This document shows positions 6,569 to 11,726 of a stretch of 11,726 nt of DNA, piece after piece. Positions within the stretch are counted from its first letter, which is position 1. Each line of letters starts with the position of its first letter. The position numbers and the translations under genes were made by a program. The notes under the pieces are model-generated. The model was not told the DNA's origin. It saw only the letters and a program-made list of their open reading frames with translations, and made no database searches. The DNA comes from Betaproteobacteria bacterium (GTDB lineage Bacteria > Pseudomonadota > Gammaproteobacteria > Burkholderiales > SG8-39): positions 1-11,726 of the forward strand of contig JAOUFA010000077.1 of NCBI GenBank assembly GCA_029858545.1, written 5' to 3'.

Positions 6569-6958
6569 CTAGAGCACCCCCGCGAAATGGAGCAACCCGA
6601 TCGAGACAATCGCCCAGGCGAGGTAATGCGCTCCGGCGATCACCGCGTTGGGAACAAACCCCTCGCCAACCTGCATCGGCAGGGCCTTCGGCGTCAGATT
6701 GAACCAGGTAATGCTGTGGTAGAGGGCGAAACCCAGTCCCACGAAGTGGAACACGAGGCTCGCCGGGCTCCTCAAGGAGGCGAGAAATGCCTCCCAGGCC
6801 ACCTGCCCCTCCGACAGGCGCCCGAGCCCCACCACGGCCACCAGGGTCCAGGCGCCGATGAACAGGCACGAGAATTCGCGCGCCATATAGCGCAGGTAGC
6901 GGGGATGACGGAAGATCCACCGAAACGTCTCCTCGCGAACGTACGGTCGGCGGCTCAT
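6569..6958 (-). CDS. frdC: Fumarate reductase membrane anchor subunit FrdC
   Basis: This 129-residue membrane anchor belongs to the heme-free two-subunit type known from E. coli FrdC. The N-terminal RRPYVRE, then RYMAREFSCLF, HSITWFNLTPKA and three hydrophobic segments (about 30-48, 67-85 and 105-127) match that family. Glu28 and His81 align with the E. coli quinol-site residues known as Glu29 and His82. Their presence suggests a working quinol site. The start is the ATG at 6958, which overlaps the frdB stop by four bases (ATGA). An in-frame ATG at 6970 would add four residues, but the one at 6958 agrees better with the family start. It precedes frdD by 3 bases. Confidence 0.93.
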   Translation of the reverse strand: MSRRPYVREETFRWIFRHPRYLRYMAREFSCLFIGAWTLVAVVGLGRLSEGQVAWEAFLASLRSPASLVFHFVGLGFALYHSITWFNLTPKALPMQVGEGFVPNAVIAGAHYLAWAIVSIGLLHFAGVL

Positions 6959-7698
6959 TTCTTCAGCCATGGCATCAGGTGCTCCGCGTACCAGTCGATG
7001 GTGCTCCGGATCTTGACCTGCTGCAACGCCGCCGCCGGATCGACGTGCTCGGGGCAAACCTCGGAGCATGCTCCCGTGAACGAGCACTCCCAAACTCCCT
7101 CGGTCGCAGCGATTTCCTCCTGGCGCACCTCGCGTCCACCGTCGCGCGAGTCCTGATTGTAGCGGTGCGCGAGCGAAATCGCAGCCGGGCCGATGAACTT
7201 CGGGATCAGCCCGTACTCGGGGCAGGCCGCATAGCACAGCATGCAATTGATGCACAGCGTGAACTGCTTGTAGCGCTTTAGCTGCGCCGGCGTCTGCCGG
7301 TATTCGCCCGCCTCGATGGCCTTCGGTTCCTTCGGCATCAGCCAGGGCTTGACGCGCGTAAGCTTGGCGATGAAATCGTCCGGCACCGTGACGAGATCCC
7401 GTTCGATCGGGAAATGCGCCAGTGGTTCGACGCGGATCACACCTTCGTAGTTTCTGAGAAAGGCCTTGCAGGCGAGTTTCGGCTCGCCATTGATCATCAT
7501 GCCGCAACTGCCGCACACCGCCATGTGGCAGGACCACCGATAGCTCAAGGTCGGATCGACCGTTTCCTTGACATGGTTCAGTGCGTCGAGCACCACCCAT
7601 TCTTCCGGACAACTGATCGAGTAACGCTGGAAACGCGGCTCGCTGTCGGTTTCAGGGTTATAGCGCAGCACTTCGAGTTCGACCACCCGCTCGCTCAT
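6955..7698 (-). CDS. frdB: Fumarate reductase iron-sulfur subunit FrdB
   Basis: This 247-residue subunit carries electrons from the quinol site to FrdA through three clusters. The ligands are complete. For [2Fe-2S], they are C57, C62, C65 and C77 (SYRWSCHMAVCGSCGMM). For [4Fe-4S], they are C149, C152, C155 and C215. For [3Fe-4S], they are C159, C205 and C211. The spacing equals that of E. coli FrdB with an offset of one. Blocks such as FIGPAAISLAHRYNQDSRD and CSEVCPEHVDPAAALQQ are typical of the Frd branch. The ATG at 7698 is chosen by family length. A GTG 63 bases upstream is in frame but adds an unconserved Arg/Gly-rich stretch. No Shine-Dalgarno motif precedes the ATG; instead there is a C-rich run and a hairpin. 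The gap to frdA is 91 bases, the largest within the operon. Confidence 0.95.
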   Translation of the reverse strand: MSERVVELEVLRYNPETDSEPRFQRYSISCPEEWVVLDALNHVKETVDPTLSYRWSCHMAVCGSCGMMINGEPKLACKAFLRNYEGVIRVEPLAHFPIERDLVTVPDDFIAKLTRVKPWLMPKEPKAIEAGEYRQTPAQLKRYKQFTLCINCMLCYAACPEYGLIPKFIGPAAISLAHRYNQDSRDGGREVRQEEIAATEGVWECSFTGACSEVCPEHVDPAAALQQVKIRSTIDWYAEHLMPWLKK

Positions 7699-7705
7699 GG
7701 CAGTA

Positions 7706-7757
7706 GGGGGGCTGGGCCCCTTCCGGTAACGTCGATCGCGGCCTTGCCGCCCCCCCC
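7706..7757 (-). other. G8/C6 and GGGGC hairpin elements before frdB
   Basis: In the frdA-frdB gap the minus strand has a run of eight G (7757-7750) and a run of six C (7711-7706), which could pair over about 38 bases. Inside this region is a 5-base GGGGC/GCCCC hairpin (7720-7708) with a 3-base loop. The C run and hairpin occupy the place where the frdB ribosome binding site would be expected. Such a structure could lower or regulate frdB translation or mark a processing point. This is by-eye folding only. Confidence 0.45.
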
Positions 7758-7789
7758 GCACCCTCGGGGCGCGCTCGGTCCTGCGTATG

Positions 7790-9550
7790 TCACTCGTGGC
7801 CTCCGGAATAATCGCGTACGCCTGGCTGCGACGTGGTGATCACCACGTCGCGGTAGCCGATACGCGGCGGTTCGCTCGGGTGATAGCTCGCCATCGTATG
7901 GCGCAGGAAATTCTGGTCGTCGCGCTCGATAAAGTCGAGTCGTTGGTGCGCGCCGCGCGACTCCCTGCGCGCGAGCGCGCTTTGCGTGACCGCCTCCGCG
8001 CAATCGAGCATCGAACCCAGCTCGAGCGCCTGTAGGAGGTCCGTGTTATAGACGTTCGTCTTGTCGTGCAATTCGATCCTACTGTAGCGGCCGCGCAGCT
8101 CGGAGAGTTTGGCGCAGGCCGCGGCAAGCCCTTCGCCCGAACGGTATATCCCCGCATGCTGCTCCATTGCCTGCATCATCTCCTTGCGCACTCCCGCGAC
8201 GGTTTCGCCGCCTCCGGTCCTCTGCATCAACTCCCTGATGCGCCCCTGTGCCGCGGCGGCTCGCGCTGCGAGCACCCCATCGCTCGCCGCACGCACACCC
8301 GACTGAAGATACTCAATCGCGGAAAGCGCCGCACGCCGCCCGAACACGAGCAGTTCGGTGAGTGAATTCGAACCCAGGCGATTCGCGCCGTTGATACTCA
8401 CGCAGGCGCATTCGCCCGCGGCATACAGCCCCGGCACCGTGGTCGCGGCCCGCAGGTCGGTGTGGATGCCGCCCATCATGTAATGCACCACCGGTCGCAC
8501 CGGCACCGGGTCCTTCACGGGATCGACGCCCATGTAGCTGATCGACATATCGCGCACCAACGGCAGCCGCTCGTCGATCATCTTCTCGCCCAGATGCCGC
8601 AGGTCGAGCAACATCGCATCGCCCCATTGCGTGGGGATCATGTTGCCCTTCTTCTGCTCCTGCCAGAACGCCTGACTGACGCGATCGCGTGGCCCCAGCT
8701 CCATGGTCTTCAGCACCGGCTTGCCGACGGGCGTCTCGGGCCCCATGCCGTAATCCTGCAAGAACCGCCTGCCGTTCTTGTTGAGCAGCACGCCGCCCTC
8801 GCCGCGACAGGCCTCCGTCAGCAGCGTGCCCGTGCTCGGCAGCCCGGTCGGGTGATACTGGACGAACTCCATGTCCTTCAATGGCGCGCCGGCACGGTAG
8901 GCGAGCGCCATGCCGTCTCCGGTCTTGATCGCGCCGTTGGTGGTGAACGGGAACATGCGCCCCGCGCCGCCCCCGGCAATGATCACCGCGCGTGCATCGA
9001 AACGCCTCATCTGACCGCTTCTCATCTCGATCGCCGTGAGCCCGACGCAACGCCCCTCGTCGAGCAGCAATTCGGTCGCGTAGTACTCGTCGAAGCGCCG
9101 TATCGATGCGAATTGCAGCGAAGTCTGGAACAGCGTATGCAGGATGTGAAACCCCGACTTGTCGGCGGCGAACCAAGTACGCTGCTTCTTCATGCCGCCA
9201 AATGGACGCACCGCCACGGAACCGTTCGCCTCCCGGCTCCAGGGACAGCCCCAGTGCTCGAGCTGGATCAGTTCCTTGGGTGCTTCGCGAATGAAATATT
9301 CGACCGCGTCCTGATCAGAAAGCCAGTCGCCGCCACCAACCGTGTCGTTAAAGTGATGATCCAGACTATCGTCCGATTTGATCACCCCGGCAGCACCGCC
9401 TTCCGCAGCACAAGTATGGCTGCGCATCGGATAGACCTTGGAGACGAGCGCCACGCGCAGTGCCGGGTCGGCTTCCGCAAGCGCGATCGCGGCGCGCAGA
9501 CCAGCGCCGCCTGCGCCGACGATCACCACATCAGTCTGGATCGTTTCCAT
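7790..9550 (-). CDS. frdA: Fumarate reductase flavoprotein subunit FrdA
   Basis: This 586-residue catalytic subunit reduces fumarate to succinate on the cytoplasmic side of the membrane, with covalently bound FAD. The N-terminal dinucleotide fold has GAGGAGLRAAIA (12-23). His45 in MRSHTCAAEGG is the FAD attachment site. Active-site residues of the family are present: His233 (HPTG), Arg288 (ELGPRDRVS), His356 (HYMMGG) and Arg391 (NGANRLGSNS). Glu50 is the residue that is Glu in fumarate reductases and Gln in E. coli-type succinate dehydrogenase, so the fumarate-reducing direction is favoured. The whole protein resembles E. coli FrdA but lacks its charged tail of about 15 residues. The ATG at 9550 gives the family start (METIQTDVVIVGAGGAG) but has no Shine-Dalgarno motif. 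An FNR-type site lies 39 bases upstream. Confidence 0.95.
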   Translation of the reverse strand: METIQTDVVIVGAGGAGLRAAIALAEADPALRVALVSKVYPMRSHTCAAEGGAAGVIKSDDSLDHHFNDTVGGGDWLSDQDAVEYFIREAPKELIQLEHWGCPWSREANGSVAVRPFGGMKKQRTWFAADKSGFHILHTLFQTSLQFASIRRFDEYYATELLLDEGRCVGLTAIEMRSGQMRRFDARAVIIAGGGAGRMFPFTTNGAIKTGDGMALAYRAGAPLKDMEFVQYHPTGLPSTGTLLTEACRGEGGVLLNKNGRRFLQDYGMGPETPVGKPVLKTMELGPRDRVSQAFWQEQKKGNMIPTQWGDAMLLDLRHLGEKMIDERLPLVRDMSISYMGVDPVKDPVPVRPVVHYMMGGIHTDLRAATTVPGLYAAGECACVSINGANRLGSNSLTELLVFGRRAALSAIEYLQSGVRAASDGVLAARAAAAQGRIRELMQRTGGGETVAGVRKEMMQAMEQHAGIYRSGEGLAAACAKLSELRGRYSRIELHDKTNVYNTDLLQALELGSMLDCAEAVTQSALARRESRGAHQRLDFIERDDQNFLRHTMASYHPSEPPRIGYRDVVITTSQPGVRDYSGGHE

Positions 9551-9588
9551 TCTGGCACCGATCGTGCCCGCTGGGATGCGATTCGCGT

Positions 9589-9602
9589 TTGATCGTAATC
9601 AA
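9589..9602 (-). promoter_or_regulatory. FNR/ANR-type operator upstream of frdA
   Basis: TTGATcgtaATCAA on the plus strand is a perfect match to the FNR consensus TTGAT-N4-ATCAA, and one extra pair extends the palindrome on each side (9588-9603). It is centred 45 bases before the frdA ATG. If it acts as a class II activator site (centred at -41.5), the -10 hexamer would be CACGAT (9566-9561, 3 of 6) and transcription would start near 9554. Anaerobic activation of frd by FNR is established in E. coli. Confidence 0.85.
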
Positions 9603-9671
9603 ACTCGAACGGCTCTTCGACGGGTGTTTTGCAAATGCCGCAAACGCTTCGGGCGGCCATCCACGCCCCGT

Positions 9672-10514
9672 CTACCCGAATCGCCCCGTAATATAATCCT
9701 CGGTCTGCTTCTTCTTCGGTTTGATGAAGATCTCATCGGTGACGCCGAACTCTATCAATTCGCCGAGGTAAAGGTAGGCCGTGAAATCCGAAACGCGTGC
9801 TGCCTGCTGCATATTGTGCGTCACCATGACCACCGTGTAATCGCTGCGCAGTTCGTGGATCAGTTCTTCGATCTTTGCCGTCGAAATCGGGTCAAGCGCC
9901 GAACAGGGTTCGTCTAGCAGCAGTACCTCGGGTCGGATCGCGATGCCGCGCGCAATGCACAACCGCTGCTGTTGCCCGCCGGAGAGGCTGTGCCCGCTCT
10001 GGTTGAGCTTGTCCTTGACCTCGCCCCACAGCGCGGCGCGCGTCAGCGCCCATTCGACGCGTTCGGCCATCTCGCGCTTGCTCAGATTCTCGAACAGGCG
10101 CACGCCGAAAGCGATGTTATCGTGGATCGACATCGGAAACGGCGTCGGCTTCTGGAACACCATGCCGATTTTCGCTCGGATCAGCGAGACGTCAAGCTTG
10201 GTGGTGATCAAATTTTCGCCACCCATCAGGATTTCGCCTTCCGCGCGCTGCTCCGGGTAGAGTGAGTACATCCGGTTGAACGTCCTGAGCAACGTCGACT
10301 TTCCGCAACCCGAGGGGCCGATAAAGGCGGTAACGCGGTTCTCGGGAATATCCATCGAAATGCTTTTTAGCGCGTGGAAGTCACCGTAATAGAAACTCAG
10401 ATCCCTGATCTGTAGTTTGGGCCTCAACGCCTCCGCCCCCAAGGACTCTGCGGACGACGCACTGCGCGGCCGGACTGTCTGGCGTGCGAGCGGTGCGACG
10501 ATCTCATCTGTCAT
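9672..10514 (-). CDS. pstB: Phosphate ABC transporter ATP-binding protein PstB
   Basis: This is the ATPase of the high-affinity PstSCAB phosphate importer, bound to the cytoplasmic face of the PstC-PstA channel. The protein has 280 residues. The ABC motifs are intact: Walker A GPSGCGKST (66-74), the Q-loop in VFQKPTPFPMSI (119-130), signature LSGGQQQR (177-184), Walker B VLLLDEPCSALD (197-208) and the switch histidine in VTHNMQQ. The CSALDPISTAKIEELI block is typical of PstB. The N-terminal 32 residues are a low-complexity extension compared with E. coli PstB (257 residues). The start is the ATG at 10514 with a GGGGGAAGG motif just upstream; an in-frame ATG at 10541 has none. It lies 29 bases after pstA. 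phoU, the common next gene, is absent here. Confidence 0.95.
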   Translation of the reverse strand: MTDEIVAPLARQTVRPRSASSAESLGAEALRPKLQIRDLSFYYGDFHALKSISMDIPENRVTAFIGPSGCGKSTLLRTFNRMYSLYPEQRAEGEILMGGENLITTKLDVSLIRAKIGMVFQKPTPFPMSIHDNIAFGVRLFENLSKREMAERVEWALTRAALWGEVKDKLNQSGHSLSGGQQQRLCIARGIAIRPEVLLLDEPCSALDPISTAKIEELIHELRSDYTVVMVTHNMQQAARVSDFTAYLYLGELIEFGVTDEIFIKPKKKQTEDYITGRFG

Positions 10515-10543
10515 GGGCCCTTCCCCCTGTTCACGATTCATAC

Positions 10544-11401
10544 TTAGTAGGTTTTTCTGAACAACACGCGCGCGAAGATATTCAGCATCAGAACCGCGAA
10601 GGTGATGAGCGCAGCCCCACCCCAGGCCAGGCGGTGCCAGTCTTCGTATGGGCTCATCGCGAATTGAAAGATCACTACCGGAAGATTGGCCATCGGGGCA
10701 TTGAATTCTGTCGACCAGAACTGGTTGCTGAGCGCCGTGAATAGCAAGGGCGCAGTTTCGCCACTGATGCGTGCGACGGCGAGGAGAATGCCGGTGAGGA
10801 TGCCGCTGCGCGCCGCAGGATAGCTGACCGATATGACCATCTTCCATGCCGGGCAGCCAAGCGCCATCGCCGCCTCCCGCAGGCTGTTGGGCACGAGCTT
10901 CAACATGTCGTCCGTGGTACGCACCACCACCGGCACGACGATCACCGCCAGTGCCAGCGCGCCCGCCCAAGCGGAGAAATGCCGGACCCGCGCCACGTAT
11001 ACCGAATAAACGAACAGTCCGATGACGATCGAGGGCGCCGACAGCAGCACGTCGTTGAGAAAGCGCGTCACCGAGGCGAGCCATCCGCCCCGCCCGTATT
11101 CGGCCAAGTAGGTTCCGGCGAGGATCCCTACCGGCGTGCCGAGCAGCGTACCCGCCGTCACCATCAGCAGGCTGCCGGCGATCGCGTTCGCAAGTCCGCC
11201 ATCGGCGCCTGGAGGCGGCGTCATCTCCACATAAAACGAGACGCGCAACAGCGCACTCCCGCCCTCGACCAGCAATGTACCGAGGATCCACACCAGCCAC
11301 AACAGCCCGAAGGCCAGCGCGACCCCCGATGCCATGAGCATCACCTGGTTGATCCGCTTTCGCAGCCGGTATCTCGGGTTGTCTGTGCCGATGCGATTCA
11401 T
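10544..11401 (-). CDS. pstA: Phosphate ABC transporter permease PstA
   Basis: This is one of the two membrane channel subunits of the phosphate importer, 285 residues long. Hydrophobic segments are visible at about 20-45, 70-98, 118-138, 145-163, 199-212 and 262-280. The cytoplasmic loop that contacts the ATPase, of the ABC permease EAA type, is REAAMALGCPAWKMVISVSYP (about 175-194, with EAA at 176-178). ARISGETAPLLFTA (210-223) is a typical PstA block. The start is the ATG at 11401, 7 bases after the pstC stop. An in-frame GTG at 11416 would add five residues and overlap pstC, and cannot be ruled out. Neighbours on both sides are pst genes. Confidence 0.95.
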   Translation of the reverse strand: MNRIGTDNPRYRLRKRINQVMLMASGVALAFGLLWLVWILGTLLVEGGSALLRVSFYVEMTPPPGADGGLANAIAGSLLMVTAGTLLGTPVGILAGTYLAEYGRGGWLASVTRFLNDVLLSAPSIVIGLFVYSVYVARVRHFSAWAGALALAVIVVPVVVRTTDDMLKLVPNSLREAAMALGCPAWKMVISVSYPAARSGILTGILLAVARISGETAPLLFTALSNQFWSTEFNAPMANLPVVIFQFAMSPYEDWHRLAWGGAALITFAVLMLNIFARVLFRKTY

Positions 11402-11408
11402 AACCGGC

Positions 11409-11726
11409 TCAGGCACGTGCGCCGTCGCGCCGCCCCAGCCGCAACAGCATCAGCTTGGAGAGCGCGAGCACAATGGTAGTAATCAAGAACAGGATCAAAC
11501 CCAGTTCGATCAACGCCGAGTAGTACGTGTCGCCGACCGCCTCGGTGAATTCATTGGCAAGTGCCGAGGCAATACTATTGCCCGGCGCCATCAGCGAGAC
11601 GGCAAGCTGATGCGCGTTGCCGATCACGAAAGTGACCGCCATGGTCTCGCCGAGCGCACGCCCAAGGCCCAGCATCACACCGCCGATCACGCCGACGCGC
11701 GTGTAGGGCAACACCACCTTGAACAC
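11409..11726 (-). CDS. pstC: Phosphate ABC transporter permease PstC, C-terminal part
   Basis: The last 105 residues of the second channel subunit of the phosphate importer are present; the true start lies beyond the window. The visible part opens in the region that contacts the ATPase, with KVVLPYTRVGVIGGVMLGLG followed by RALGETMAVTFVIGN, a PstC hallmark. It continues with MAPGNSIASALANEF and a last hydrophobic segment (LIELGLILFLITTIVLAL) before a short basic tail. The GTG at the very edge is an internal codon, not a start. The stop lies 7 bases before the pstA ATG. Confidence 0.93.
   Translation of the reverse strand: MFKVVLPYTRVGVIGGVMLGLGRALGETMAVTFVIGNAHQLAVSLMAPGNSIASALANEFTEAVGDTYYSALIELGLILFLITTIVLALSKLMLLRLGRRDGARA

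Noticed and set aside
6959..7612. Upstream extension of the frdC frame through frdB
   Set aside because: The extension is frdB read in another frame; FrdC homology begins at the ATG at 6958.
7706..7757. Programmed frameshift joining frdA and frdB at the G8 run
   Set aside because: The frdA stop lies 33 bases before the run, and FrdA and FrdB are each complete on their own.
8462..9592. Open frame of 376 codons on the plus strand opposite frdA
   Set aside because: It mirrors the frdA coding frame, is His/Arg-rich and without recognisable domains, so it is a coding shadow.
9631..9669. Possible transcription terminator after pstB (GGGCG/CGCCC and TTTGC/GCAAA stems)
   Set aside because: The stems are only 5 base pairs and no T-run follows on the transcribed strand, so a terminator cannot be supported.
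10515..11300. Minus-strand frame running from inside pstA into pstB, which could suggest a fused protein
   Set aside because: The part above 10514 is pstA read in the wrong frame. The PstB homology begins after the ATG at 10514, so there is no fusion.

Overview
The window is a compact, GC-rich (by eye a little over 60% G+C) bacterial chromosome segment in which every gene I can support lies on the minus strand, so it reads from high to low coordinates. The gene set and family resemblances suggest a betaproteobacterium or a close gammaproteobacterial relative. The reasons are the order tpiA-secG-tRNA-Leu-nuoA, separate nuoC and nuoD genes, and NuoD and FrdABCD sequences of proteobacterial type. 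I cannot name a genus.

Layout in transcription order: (1) 11726-9672, the end of a phosphate ABC transporter operon: pstC (C-terminal part only), pstA, pstB. No phoU follows. (2) 9671-6224, a complete frdABCD quinol:fumarate reductase operon. Its 121-base upstream gap carries a perfect FNR/ANR-type palindrome (9589-9602), which implies induction at low oxygen. (3) 6127-5375, a UbiE/MenG-like methyltransferase with its own strong ribosome binding site and a possible promoter. (4) 5356-5328, a good sigma70-type promoter, then tpiA (triose-phosphate isomerase) and secG (Sec translocon subunit). (5) A complete tRNA-Leu(GAG) at 4067-3983, with CCA encoded. (6) nuoA, nuoB, nuoC, nuoD, nuoE and the first 244 codons of nuoF (respiratory complex I), tightly packed with overlapping or nearly touching ends. 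The window cuts off nuoF at base 1.

Together, complex I (NADH to quinone) and FrdABCD (quinol to fumarate) form the two ends of an NADH-fumarate respiratory chain. A quinone-methylase-like gene lies between them. FrdA carries the glutamate found in fumarate reductases rather than the glutamine typical of succinate dehydrogenases, and FrdC keeps the quinol-site Glu and His. The most interesting idea here is that the methyltransferase tailors the quinone used by this fumarate reductase. This is inference from sequence and position.

No CRISPR array, insertion sequence, phage gene or other obvious mobile element is visible. There is no stretch over 300 bases without a gene; the longest gaps are 121 bases (pstB-frdA), about 106 (ubiE-like to tpiA), 97 (frdD to ubiE-like) and 91 (frdA-frdB).
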